Shown here piece by piece: positions 23,534-34,397 of a stretch of DNA of 64,000 nt; the first letter of the stretch is position 1, and each line of letters begins with the position of its first letter. The notes under the pieces are model-generated. The model saw only the letters and a list, made by a program, of their open reading frames with translations. It was not told the origin of the DNA and did not search any database. The position numbers and the translations under genes are program-made. Origin of the DNA: Conoideocrella luteorostrata (lineage: Eukaryota > Ascomycota > Sordariomycetes > Hypocreales > Clavicipitaceae); contig JASWJB010000075.1 of assembly GCA_032433595.1 (NCBI GenBank), forward strand, positions 1 to 64,000, in the 5' to 3' direction.

Positions 23534-23719
23534 TTACTGGGGCTTGGCCTTGGGCTTGCTAAGATCCACATCAATGGACAAGCATGCGTCGGCTCCATTG
23601 CCAGGACCGTTCCCAGCCAAGAGGGTGGGCCAGACGAAGTAGCTTCCTGCGACTACTTCAGATGCAACCTTGTACCATCCCTTCCAAGGTTGCTCAGGGT
23701 TGGTCTGGCTGGACGGCAT
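23534..23719 (-). CDS. Small conserved-looking protein, 61 aa
   Basis: ATG at 23719 in a Kozak-like context (ACAATGCC) opens MPSSQTNPEQPWKGWYKVAS; the C-terminus is Pro/Lys rich (SKPKAKPQ). The ORF is intronless, has no signal peptide or membrane helix, and has a TATA-like AAATATATT on its upstream side near 23812. The sequence is rich in Trp and Gly and not of low complexity. Family and function unknown; it lies in the same orientation as the CmcJ-like gene 316 bp away. Confidence 0.5.
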   Translation of the reverse strand: MPSSQTNPEQPWKGWYKVASEVVAGSYFVWPTLLAGNGPGNGADACLSIDVDLSKPKAKPQ

Positions 23720-25358
23720 TGTCTTGACACTTATTGTTAGTTGCGACTTCGAGGAGAATGCGATGTACCTACTGGCTTTGAGTGTAAATGAATTGGCACT
23801 ATTGTTTGTGTAATATATTTATTAGTGAATCGATTTAGTTTGTGCAAGTTTGTGTGTGTCGGTTTCCGCCATCATTCTAGAGAGTGCACGCAGGAGAGTT
23901 CATTTATTTATGGTCATGGAGAGCACCCGATGTCTACGGAGAGCCGATGCAGATTATTCCCGTAAGATGATTATGACCACGACTGCTCCGTAGAGCTGCG
24001 CCGTATCTCCTCGGTGACCGTAAGGTCGCACTATTTTATGACGACAGGGGTCCGTAGCCCATTAAAAGCAGCACGTGGGAGGGTACTTCTTCTGCCTGCT
24101 AAATTTCACTACGATGGAAGTCACAGCAATTTTCCGACTTACGAAGAGCTACTCCGTGCGTCGCACGTCTGGCGTGCCCAACAGACTTCAGACCACTACA
24201 GAGTACGGAGCACCAGAGGTCATTCTATGTTGCACGGTAGATAAGGGGTGGTAACACGCACGAAAAGTGGCCTCTGGGCTATGCCATTTTTTGTGCAAGA
24301 TTCTAGGTCATCCGTGTTGACAGGGGGTACTTGTGGGTCCGAATCGGAAAGTGAGGCTAACACGAGGTACGGAGTACAGTCAGATATGATCCCGCTGCAT
24401 GATTGAATCAAGTCACACCATGCCAAGTGTGCACTGATTACTAGCCGCGGATCGCGAAAAAAAAAAAAAAAAAAGGGTGTTCTAGCCCCGGCGAAAATCT
24501 TCGAGGCATTCGCAGGCTCTTCAAGATCTGGGGCAAGCGTTAGCTGCAATCCCGCGCGTGCGAAAACTCCGGAGGTGAGTACCACTACTCGGAGCTGTAG
24601 AAAAATACGCTAGAAAACGCTGTAATCCACATCTAGCCTGTTTTAGCCTAGAGTGTTAGTTGCCACACCCTACCGAAACGCGAATACGAACATCACGCGT
24701 TTTCGCATGTAGCACTATCTTCGCTGCCACTTAGATGCCCGTATTTTATATGGCACGGCGTGGTGATGGTGATACGTGCGTATAAAATGTGGATTACAGC
24801 GTTTTCTAGCGTATTTTTCTACAGCTCCGAGTGGTGGTACTCCCGGAAGGTACCCGTGAGGACTCGTCAGCCTCGAGGTCAGGCTTTGAAGTAGCCAAGA
24901 GGTCGCAGTCCTCCACCTCTTGCCAAGTGCGTACGAGATTCAGCCTTGTCCAGAGCCTGCGCAGCAGTGCTGCGTGTCTGGCTTGCAATGTTGGAGCGGA
25001 GCAAAAGTGGGCAAGAAAGAGCGTTCTATGCTTGGCCATTTTGAAGCTATGCATCAAGTATTAAAGATGCTGCAGTGCCAGGTGGAAAAAAGTCCGTTTC
25101 GGCTCCTTATAACCAGACCGGCTAATAAGTCTGTACCATGTGGAAAAACACAAACAGTGGCAACAGTGGAACTAAGCTGGTGAGTCGAAAGCAATGTCCC
25201 CTATTTACACGCTGTGGTTGCGACATATTCGGTTCTAAGAGGGGTTTTAACTAAAAGAGGGGCCTGTCTGGTGCTGCCTCTGCATGTAGCCAAGATTGTT
25301 GCATAGGTTTCGACCTCCATCACTTGCACAAGGTGCCGGCAGAGATGTGGAGAAGAAC
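23720..25358. other. Intergenic region holding a MITE-like element
   Basis: Besides the element at 24582-24837 there are several TACGGAGTA / CTCCGTA words, common in mould genomes, and an A-run at 24459-24474. No convincing gene. Confidence 0.45.
24582..24837. mobile_element. MITE-like element, 256 bp with 50-bp terminal inverted repeats
   Basis: Positions 24582-24631 and 24788-24837 are inverted copies differing at one base; the outer end reads CCACTACTCGGAGCTGTAG. TA flanks both ends (24580-24581 and 24838-24839), as expected for Tc1/mariner/pogo-type insertion. The 156-bp interior has no ORF. Its length fits a non-autonomous element mobilised by a Fot1/pogo-type transposase, none of which is present here. 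Confidence 0.85.
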
Positions 25359-26938
25359 ATGCCGGCTACAAGCCCTACTGTTGCAATCAAAGACAGGTTA
25401 TCACACGCAATCTTCGGTATTACGAGCGAGGCCCGAAAAGACTGGCCCGGTATCGACGCATATCTCAGCTATGTAGAGAGCCAGATGAAGCAATGTGGAT
25501 CGACACGTTTTTTGCCACTTTGGAGAACCCTTCAACTGCCTGTGCCTATCACACTGGAGGACCAATTTGAAGTCTTACACAGAATCGTTCTGCTTCTGCA
25601 TGAAACAAATAAAGAATGGACAATTGATGGCATATTGCAGATGCTGCTTGTACCGTTTGGGCAGCGACTGCAGGATCTAGACGACATGTCTCAGAGGTCT
25701 TGTCGCCAAGCCGTCTTCAATGCCCTGTCTTGGTTGTTGATGCTTTTCGAGGCCTCTCAAGATGACAAATGCGAAGGTTTTAAGATAAATGTACCCTCAG
25801 GGGTTGTTGGTGTTCACGACAACCAGGGTATTGCGATGTCCGGAAGGCCCGTTAGTCGGCTATGTCGTGGGTTTGGACCACTGTTACCCAGCAGAGATGA
25901 GATTTATGCAGCAGTTCAGGACAACTGTCCCGATCTCTTGCATGTTTCTAATCTCAATATGGCCTCACTCAAGCTCATCAGCAAAATCCGCATCACGTGG
26001 ACTGATTCACTGGGATATCACTTGCTCTTCAACCCTTTGAAACGTACTGTGATGGTCTATCGATTTCCCACATTCTGCGCACTCAATTCATCAAAAGCGC
26101 CAGAAACGTCCATATTCAATAGGTAATTTTGGCCGATCGGGATATATTCAATGCAAGAAAGAGTTACTGACCCAACATAGTGTGCTCCACGATCATTCCC
26201 TGAGCTCAGACACTATGTCCGAGCTTGCAGCACTACATCGCGAGATTATCATGTCGTACCGCGTGATTTTCGGTCAGCGTTCCGACTCGCGTAAAGTGTT
26301 CCGAAAGGTCGAGAAGAAACGAGTTACCGAGTCGGCAGCCCAGTACGACACCCTTCTAGGCATACTCTGTGGTGAGCTGTTGGATTACACGGGTGTGTGT
26401 GGACCGGATGTGTGGATGCACGGGATGTGCAAGGAAGGTTACGTGGCCTCTGGGCCTAAGGCAGGAATTCAGGACGGAAGTGTCTCAGATTATAGGGGTA
26501 TTTATAGGGGGATTTGGACGAGGCCGTCAGACGGGGGATTCTGGATCCATCATCCAAGTAACACAGCTGGTCCCAACAATGCAAACAAATTTGAACCTCT
26601 CCTATCAATTCCAACATGAGCCGAATAGTCGTCGGTTGAGATTATTGCCACGGGAGATCTGGCCGGCAGCCAGTCTTGATGAAAATGGTAGACTTCTGGA
26701 ACAAGACGTATATAGCACCTCTCTGGACTTTCCGCTTCTTGGGGCACGTCTGCTGAAAATCCAGGAATTTGATCTTCGCCAGCGGCCAAGCCAAGTACGT
26801 GACATGTGGCGTGACCGCCGCAACCCGCTCCAGTGGTATGCCTTTTGGGCAGTATTAATTGTGGGTGGCATCACAATTGTACTTGCCTCCTTGCAGTTAG
26901 CGGTTGCTTGTATTGCATTAGCGTACCAGGTTAAGTAG
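25359..26938 (+). CDS. Uncharacterised fungal protein with C-terminal membrane helix
   Basis: Exon 1 runs 25359-26122 and joins exon 2 at 26181 (GTAATT donor, AACATAG acceptor) to read IFNS|VLHDHS in frame. The first 254 residues are soluble (KDRLSHAIFGITSEARKDW, a central LSWLLMLFE helix). The end reads LRQRPSQVRDMWRDRRNPLQ, then a hydrophobic helix WYAFWAVLIVGGITIVLASL to a TAA-type end at 26938. This SRVRDLWRDRRNPLQW-helix pattern recurs in many fungal hypothetical proteins; no function is known to me. Between 26550 and 26640 the reading changes from one frame to another and I could not find an intron that fits, so there is either an unrecognised splice or a one-base change. The exact model of that part is therefore open. 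Confidence 0.6.
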
Positions 26939-26995
26939 ACGCGCGTATTGCAGTGCAAGATAACTTGGATGCGAAGAAGTCTGAAGTTTGGCTCG

Positions 26996-28388
26996 CTATT
27001 CTTGTAACAATTCCCTCAATACAGACGCTAGTCGGACAACCCCAGCTGCAAGATTTTCTTTACTTTCCCATGAGAAGCTCAATCGAATACATCGTTTGCT
27101 CAAAGCATCTTCCAAGCCTTTCATTGTCTCAACCTCGAACTCAGTTCCCGCCATGATGACTAATGCTTTGTCTTTGAGCGCCCTCTGTGCAAGTGACTGT
27201 GCCGTGACTTTGTCTGGAAGATGAATCCATATGAAGAACCCGCCACTTCTCCCATTCCACCCCGATTGCGGCAAGTGAACACCCAGCGGGACCAGGTGTT
27301 GCTCTATCGCCGACAACATCATTTTATGTCGAAGAGCGTACTCTGGTAATAGCTGCCCTTCCAGAAAGTCCTCCATCATCGCTTCTTTTAGGAAGTGATG
27401 GATGAAGGACGCTGCAAACTGGGACGGAGCACCCCCAGAGCGAGTAGATCCGCTACATGATATGGTCAGCATCTTTGGAGAAGTGAACAAGACACGGCTA
27501 AATGAAAGGCACTGACGTCTGTGAAATCCCGTAAATGAGTTTTTTAGTGCCTTGACACCATCCCGTGCGACAGCCAGGCCCAACAAGCTTACTGAAGCTG
27601 CCGTTGCTGACACTGTGACCAAATGCATCTTTGGGGCCACCATCAAGATGTCCATCAATGTCCACGATACGTGGGAGACAGGCAGTCGTTGGGATATGTG
27701 TCTCGACGCCCGTATTGTCCCACTGTACCATGTCGTATATATCATCTGTCACAATTAAAGCATCAAACTCTCTTGCGAGCCTGACAAGGTCCTGGCGGCA
27801 ACGCAGGTCCATGACTGTTCCACATGGGTTCGAGTATGTCGGCACAGCGTAGACGACATGCTTATAAATTTTTCTCCACGGCTTTGATGTCTTGTACTTT
27901 GGAAACAACTCGCCTCCCGCTCGCGCGACTGCCTCGCTCACCCCCAGCTGCTCCTTAAACCAAACAAAGTCTATCCCGCCGCCGACTTCTCGGACGCCAC
28001 GCAACTTCTGCGCAAAACCGGAGTCTTCGAAAATCCTGATAGCGCACATGTAGGTGGGCACAACCATCCAAACATTTCGCGTAAAGGCAGGATCTGTGAA
28101 TGTTTGCAGGATGCACGCCAAGTTCTGGCTCGCTCCACCCGTGATGCAGATATTTTCCGCTGGGATGAGCTGCCCGATTTGGTAGAACCTTGTCAACCAC
28201 TCCGCTATAGACTTCCTCAGGACTTCGGACCCCTCGTCGGTTGCATAACCAAGCGGGCTCCCCTTCGCTCTGATGTCGGGGTGCAGAAAGACATCGGCAC
28301 TGGCCTTGCGAAGGCCGTCAACAGCCAAGAGATTCGGATTCGGCCACCCTACGGCGAGATTGATTGACTTGAGGCCGACTGTCGCCAT
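26996..28388 (-). CDS. PLP-dependent class I/II aminotransferase
   Basis: Fold-type I aminotransferase, 442 aa, two exons (28388-27517 and 27452-26996) with a 64-nt intron. The joint restores ISQT|GSTRSGGAPSQF. Residues show NLAVGWPNP at the start, SPLGYATDEGSEVLRKSI, CITGGASQNL, VPTYSNPCGT, DALIVTDDIYD with the cofactor Asp, SNGSFSKLVGPGCRTGW with the PLP Lys, and GGFFIWIHLP near the end. The family includes YER152C-like and 2-aminoadipate/valine-pyruvate-type transaminases; the amino acid used is unknown. ATG at 28388 has a good context and begins just before the conserved NLAVGW; the frame stays open to 28472. Intact. It may supply an amino-group reaction to the neighbouring metabolic genes, but there is no direct proof. 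Confidence 0.88.
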
Positions 28389-28828
28389 GATTCTCTTTGC
28401 GTGATTTATTTTGTGTGCTTCAGGCTTGGCGAATCTACTTGAACTTTGCGGGGCCAAAAGTTTGAGCATCATGAGCTTTTATACCTTTCACGCCAGAGTG
28501 GCTCAAGCTGCAATGCAGCGCCACGTATCCTTGGTGGCAGTCACCAACAAAGTCCGGAGCCGCGGCGGCAGGGAGGAGAGAGGGAAAGGGGGCGCGTCAT
28601 AGGCAACTGATTCACGTATTGTTTGTGTCGACGACTATGTAAACACTACACGGAGAAGTTCTGATACTATATGCTCAGTTAGTATGAGATAAAACCTCGA
28701 ATGTACGTTAAGGAGCCTGCTAAAATCTTCCACTCGTTTCGATGGCAGGGATTTTCTTATCGGACGTAAAAGCTAGCGGCTAAGGTGATGCGCTGTGTCT
28801 GACCACCCACAGGTGAACCGTGCCATGC

Positions 28829-29060
28829 GGGGGACAGTTTAACTGAGCCATGTCGTCCACATTGTCCAATTGACCCTTTTAATTCGAACAGCCACCACAG
28901 TTGCAATTAAAGCTTATTATTAATAAAATATATTACCTAAATAGCTATTTAAGCTATATAATAGTTTTTTTTTTTTTTTTTAAATCTTGTTTTTGGTCGC
29001 TAAGGCATTAATCTCTTGCAGAGTTAATGCTACCTCGATGGCTCAGTTAAACTGTCCCCC
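28829..29060. mobile_element. MITE-like element with 23-bp perfect inverted repeats
   Basis: GGGGGACAGTTTAACTGAGC with CAT following (28829-28851) is exactly inverted at 29038-29060. The interior is AT-rich with a run of 19-20 T near 28962-28981 and no ORF. A direct repeat of about 17 bp (GTGTCTGACCACCCACA) flanks the element on both sides at 10-35 bp distance. No simple target duplication touches the termini, so the class is unclear. Confidence 0.7.
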
Positions 29061-29135
29061 AATTGCCGTGTCTGACCACCCACACGTGAATTTTGGCTGA
29101 CCGCCCACACCTCTCTTGCATAAAGCATAAAGAGC

Positions 29136-29281
29136 AGTCCTCTTGCATTCCTATCATTTCTTGCTGCATTGTCTGCCAGTCCTCTTGCATTCCTATCATT
29201 TCTCGCTGCATTGTCTGCCAGTCCTCTTGCATTCCTATCATTTCTTGCTGCATTGTCTGCCAGTCCTCTTGCATTCCTATC
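29136..29281. repeat. 42-bp minisatellite, about 3.5 copies
   Basis: Unit starts AGTCCTCTTGCATTCCTATC and ends GCATTGTCTGCC; copies at 29136-29177, 29178-29219, 29220-29261 and a 20-bp partial to 29281. Copies differ by a single T/C. The unit is a multiple of three, so ORFs run through it on both strands, but the array lies upstream of the NB-ARC gene's likely ATG and is probably 5' UTR or promoter. Confidence 0.85.
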
Positions 29282-29350
29282 TCACATCTTTGCCTTCTCG
29301 GCTCAACGTCATGGTTAACCACGCGAATATGGAGCAGCCGTTGGACAGGT

Positions 29351-32300
29351 ATGAAGAGCCCGAGTCTGCATAGCATTTATGATTTGACCCCTCCTAGCGC
29401 TCATCCCTACGCACAACAATGCAAAGCGGCTATTCTCCGATGCTCTCAAGGCCACGAGCATGAAGATTTGCGATATCTCGGCGTCAAGCGAAGTTATATG
29501 GATGTGAAGCGGGAAGTCAATGCATTGAGGGAAGAAGCTGAGCCAGAAATTTTGAACTCGCTATCCATCATCGAATTTTCGCTCAATGGCTTTGAGAGAC
29601 TCGAGATCTTCCTGGCAAATGGCTTGCCGAAAGATATTGACACCAAGGTTTTGTGGACGATGATGAGCTTGCTCATCCATGTATGGAAGACCTGTCATTT
29701 TTCTATCAATCCGTCCCCACTCCAAAGTCAATATCTTGCTGACACTATGGAGGCTTCTGCAAGGGAATCAAACGTTATTTCGAGCATAGCTCGATCGTTC
29801 AAGTCGCTATGTCACAAAATTGATCTCTTCAACACCTACTGCACCAAAGAGCCCAAGCTACATCGGCTGTATGAAGCAGCGATCGACATATTTGTAGAAG
29901 TGATTACGTTTGAATGCGCTACTATTCATTTCCTGCGATTCACAACAGAGTTTGGTTAGCGGCAAAGTGGCTCCTTCTGCGCCTGGTGACGATATGACTA
30001 ACAAGACTTGCAGAGCGAACAAATGAGAATTCATGGGATAGGTATCACGCCGCTTACCAGTCAGCCACGGACAATATTGAGGAGGTTCTCCAAAGATCCG
30101 AGAAGTATGCTCGCTTTTCAAGCCATGTTGATGAGCTGCAAAGACTGCAGATTCTTCTATCCTTGAACGCCAACTCTGGGGACAAGGCCAACCTTCCCTG
30201 CTCAAATCTGCCAGTAGCGCGGAGCTCCCGTTTTTACGATAGAGAGAATATCATTGACCAGATTCACACTCACTTTAACAGCACAGTGGATGGGAGGGAT
30301 ATCCGCTCCTTGGCCTTGCATGGACTTGGAGGTGTGGGGAAGAGTTACGTCGCGCTGAAATATGCCCATACCATGTCGTCCGAGTATTCTGCTGTGCTTT
30401 GGATTCATGGCGAGACCGCAGCTTCGCTGGCGCAGAGCTTCAGCGAGATTGCTAGCCGGCTCAAACTGCCGGGAGCTGAACCTCAAAGACACGACGAGAA
30501 CCGTATCTTGGTGCTCGACTGGCTGCAGAAGACTAGCAAGTACACCCATTAGCCCCCCCCCCCCCCACTCAACCACTGACTGACCGCTCGGTTTCAGGCG
30601 CCTCGTGGCTTCTCATATACGACAACGTAGAGAAGTTGGATCTCCTCCTTAGATATTGGCCCGTGGCTGAGCAGGGATGTGTTTTGATAACCACTCGGAA
30701 CCACATGTTCGCTTTCGAACCAGCTGACACAGGCATCGAGATACTTCCCTTCGACAGAGAAACAGGCTCAAGGTTCATAATACATCTTCTCTCGCGAGAC
30801 ATTGCCACAGACATAGATTCCAGTGACTTGGAATCTGCACTTGAACTATCTGACAAATTAAGTGGCCACGCGCTTGCGATCACACAAATGGCCGGCTTGA
30901 TTCATAGAAGGTCTTGGAGCATCGAAGAGTTCTTGGAGACCTACAACCGGAACACCAGGCAGATGCTCGGAGCACCGGGGAGAAATTCAATGGATACAGT
31001 GTGGAGACTCTCGTTCGGGTCCTTGAACTCAGATGGCGCCAATCTCCTGGGCATCATGTGCTACCTGACCCCAGATACTATCCCCCAAGCGCTCTTCGAG
31101 CAATTCGACGCGGAGGACGTTTTTCCACAACTACGCTTCTGCTCTCATGAACTTTTGTAAGATCTTGCGAGGTTCCGTTGCGGGTAATTCACGTCTAATG
31201 TGGATAGTTTATCCGACGTCATCGACGATCTCATGACATTAGCCTTGATTAAGAGGGAAAAGTCGAACCGCGCACTCTCGCTGCACCGTCTCGTACAGGC
31301 ACAGTTTCGCTACTTTGTCAGCCCCTCTGATAACCAACGCTTCTTCGACCAGACAACATATCTGCTATTCCAGGCATTTCCGCAGTCAGGTGCGAAAAAG
31401 GGGCAGCTGTACGATAGATGGGATGAATGCCAGCTCTACCTGCAGCATGTCCAGAGCCTTAAGAATCAATACAAAGAGTCGTTGGGTACTCCAGACCCAC
31501 TGCTTCCAAGCCTCAGATTCTGTAGGCTTTTGAAGAGCTTGTCGAGGTATTGCCCTAGAATGGGCCATCACAATCGCAGTCGAGCAGCATCCACTGACAA
31601 TGTGCTAGATTCCTTCTCGAATCTGCCTCGTATCTCGAAGTGGAAGATGTCCTCGAGGTGGCAAGATCGGCTTTAGAGAGGCTACAGCCCGATGAAAATG
31701 ATAAAGAACTATACGCAGATCTTTGTGCATCATCAGGTTTGGTGTCGGCCCACCGTGGACTGTTTACTCTGTCGAGACGGTGGCAAGAACATGCACATAA
31801 GATCCGAAGTGAGGCTGACCCGCTAGACAGATTGGAATTGAGCTGGACGGAGGTGAATATGGGGAATCTGGATGCCTCGACAAATCGCAATCAAGACTCG
31901 CTCGACTGGCAAATCAAAGCGCTCCGCAATCGACAAATGGCTGGCGGTGATGATTACGCAGTCATGAAGCCCCAAGGTCTGCTGTACCAGAATTTAGCCC
32001 GCTCCAAGTACTTGACTGGGAACCTGCAGGAAGCCCACATCTGGTGCCATATTGCAATTGGAGTTCTCTCCGACTCCCAAAACTGGGCAATGCTCGCATA
32101 GTAAGCAACACACTACGTGCCTCTCCCCTCGGACCCGCTGCGTTGTCCCAATCAAACACTACACGAAATCCAAACTGATTGTCAAAGCACATACTTCGTG
32201 CTCGGAAACGTCCATCGTAGCGAAAGCAATCTCACGGAAGCGCAGACCCAGTACTCAAATGCTCAAAGGGTCTGGCTAGAGCATGGACAGCTGCGCACCC

Positions 32301-32666
32301 ATCATTTCAACGGCGCTTGCCTGTACAAGTTAGGATGCGTCGCATTCGAACAGGGGGATATAGACGGCGCCATGTTCGCGATCCCCTTCCCCAAGAGCCA
32401 AGAACTTCGAGCTAACCAACGTGCATAGTACATATCTGGAAGAATCTCTGTCCATCTCCAAATGTCACCAAGAAGTGCTCGCTGGCGACCACGCCAGAGT
32501 GCTCCACAAGCTCTCCGTGATCCTCGGAAGCAAGGACGCGGTCAGGGCAGCAATAATGGCGCAAGAAGCGGAGGCTATTGTAGTCTCCCGTCAATGTGCT
32601 GTGGTGGAGTTGGATTTTGATGATGAGAAGACCTATAATGATTTAGTTTACATCCTTTGGCGGTAA
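29351..32666 (+). CDS. NB-ARC - TPR STAND (NLR-like) protein
   Basis: Fungal NLR-type regulator. Proposed exons: 29351-29954, 30014-30539, 30598-31156, 31208-31546, 31609-32100, 32188-32373, 32429-32666 (about 980 aa). An N-terminal about 240-residue helical region precedes a linker with SSRFYDRENIIDQI and the NB-ARC P-loop LHGLGGVGKSYVALKYAH; then LLIYDNVEKLDLL as Walker B, VLITTRN as the RNBS-B-like motif and LSGHALAITQMAGLI as the GLPL-like motif. After a winged-helix part (LHRLVQAQFRYF) come TPR-like helices to the end (EEVARSALERL-type, GNVHRSESNLTEAQTQY, AITYLEESLSIS). Six junctions have good signals, but exon 2 ends in phase 2 while exon 3 needs phase 1, so one base is unaccounted for at 30540-30597. 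Either sequence error or a damaged gene. Confidence 0.78.
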
Positions 32667-32918
32667 CAATGTTTATGACACGGAAATTTCTTATGAAAGG
32701 TGGCAAAGAAACTGATGGGGATGACAAGTTTGTACCTGATGAAGTACCTTTCTTAAACTTGGGGCTTTTCCCACCTAAATTAACGAGCAGGCGTCGCAGA
32801 ATGTAATGCTAGCTCGCAGTTATTCAGTATGCTTAAGACTTAAGACCTCAACTTCAAACATAAAGTAGCAGTAGTAGTTATTATTTGTGATTTTAAGCCT
32901 GGCCAACGAAAATATTAC

Positions 32919-33990
32919 ATGAGCCAGAGCCGAGATGAAACAGTAGGAAAATATGCAATGGTTTTTGTACCCCAAGCAGGACTTTCCCAGGACCCACCAC
33001 TGTCACCGATACTCTTCTTATTCTTCAACGCAGACCTAGTCCAGACCAATATCAACCCCATGGGCGGTTCAATAGCCTTTGTTGACGATCATCCGGCATT
33101 TATAACGGGCCGAACCGCGGAGTCAAACAGAGAAGGTATCGAGAGGAACATTGACCGCGTGATAAACTGGGAGAAACGAAGCGGCGCATCTTTCGAGAGC
33201 AAGAAAACATCTATCAAAAAATTCACATGTCTTGTCAAGCGAACAGATGGCTCACCGTTCGTCATCAAGGGAGAAGTGGTCACGCCGAAACAGAACGCGT
33301 AAATCCTGGGTGTGCATGACATGGGCATGCAGGAAGGAAGTTCTACGTCAATGTTCTCACGCTGCCCGCGACACACACACTTACGAGATTTAAGTTGTCC
33401 GATAGCCGAAGATATGTCTCGTCAATGAAAAGGCTGGTGGCCGCGCAGGGTGAAGATGCTGTGAGTCGGATGGAGAGAACTCAGGCATTCATATTGCCTC
33501 CATGGTGCGCATATCTGCCTGTCACTGCTGACATTGACTAGGAGAGGTTGGTCGAGATAGCCACAGGATCTAGGGCATTATCGTGGCTACAAGCGCATCC
33601 GAAAAAAAAACGGGAACAGTGGGTGCTGGAGGTGCCTTGCGTGACACGTCGAGGGTTGGAGTAGATGATAGGTTGGCATAATACGCCATCACCATCGACT
33701 CTAGGGAGGAGCAGAACACATATATGGCAGAATTTGCTTCGATGACCATGACGCTTGGATGCTTATCTAAGTGGCTCTGGAACAGGGACGGGACGCTGAT
33801 ATCCACCAATCAGTCATCAATGCAAGTCATAGCCAGACACCAGCTGTGGTCGGGGAGAGCGCATCGTGCATGAGATCTACGTTCCGCAGGATCCTGCCAC
33901 CTACTTCTACTATCGTACGATTCTAGCTAATACGAGGCTTCGGTCATTTCCGAGGGACCGCTCTAACCCCAACAGCTTTGGCTTCTGCTA
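32919..33990 (+). mobile_element. Non-LTR (LINE) retrotransposon remnant
   Basis: Reverse-transcriptase core: LSPILFLFFNADLVQ and SIAFVDDHPAF with the catalytic FVDD, then TAESNREGIERNIDRVINWEKRSGA, typical of Tad1-like fungal LINEs. The frame stops at 33300. Farther down (33590-33860) RNase H-like pieces are visible (AITIDSREEQNTYMAEL, LSKWLWNRDG) with stops between. 5' end and most of ORF2 are missing. The end carries the 30-bp sequence found also at 19210. Confidence 0.75.
33909..33938 (+). repeat. 30-bp LINE-tail sequence, second copy
   Basis: Identical to 19210-19239; located directly after the RNase H-like remnant, which suggests that it belongs to the LINE 3' end. Confidence 0.6.
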
Positions 33991-34013
33991 AGATCGAATC
34001 GCTCACCGCCGAG

Positions 34014-34397
34014 TCATCGTCCCCAACGCCATGTTCCTGCTAGTACCTGCTGGCGGCCCCGGAGTGTGATCTTATAATTGATGTTAGTCGTATTCATGAC
34101 GGAATTGACACGGAAGCCGAAGTAGTCCTTCATAATGCGCCGGATTATGTCGGTTGAGTCGCAATTCTTGGCGTGGCCCGAAGGTGCATCTTCGTACACT
34201 GTCGGGCCACGCGCGTACCATGTTACCATCCTCCCTGCTAGGTCGACTAGAATAAAGTCATTATTGCGCCTCGTTAGACTATTGTAGATCTTTAGCCGGG
34301 GGAGCTGGGAAAAGGGTTGGGCTGGGGGGTATCCATGGCGGCTGTTTGCGACCGTCGGAAGCCATGCTACCTTGTGCGTGCGCTTAACTGTTTGCAA
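34014..34397 (-). pseudogene. Cysteinyl-tRNA synthetase, N-terminal fragment
   Basis: About 120 codons on the minus strand read PRLKIYNSLTRRNN, MVTWYARGPTVYEDA, GHAKN, STDIIRRIMKDYFGF and NSVMNTTNINYKI, the catalytic N-terminus of class I cysteinyl-tRNA synthetase. In working enzymes the zinc-binding Cys is in WYxCGPTVYD and the HIGH-type motif follows; here the Cys is Arg and the first His of the HIGH-like motif is lost. The remaining about 600 residues are absent. A decayed duplicate of a housekeeping gene, not the cell's working copy. Confidence 0.82.

Larger units (their letters stand above)
28389..29350. other. Intergenic region with inverted-repeat element and minisatellite
   Basis: Divergent promoter space between the aminotransferase (minus) and the NB-ARC gene (plus). 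It holds the element at 28829-29060 and the 42-bp repeats at 29136-29281. The words GTGTCTGACCACCCACA occur on both sides of the element (about 28792 and 29070). Confidence 0.6.

Noticed and set aside
29136..29281. CRISPR-like array
   Set aside because: The 42-bp units are directly adjacent without spacers, and the genome is fungal.
29047..29376. Minus-strand ORF with a repeated MQEDWQTMQQEMIG motif
   Set aside because: It is the translation of the 42-bp minisatellite on the other strand; the rest has no domain and it overlaps the NB-ARC gene's upstream region.
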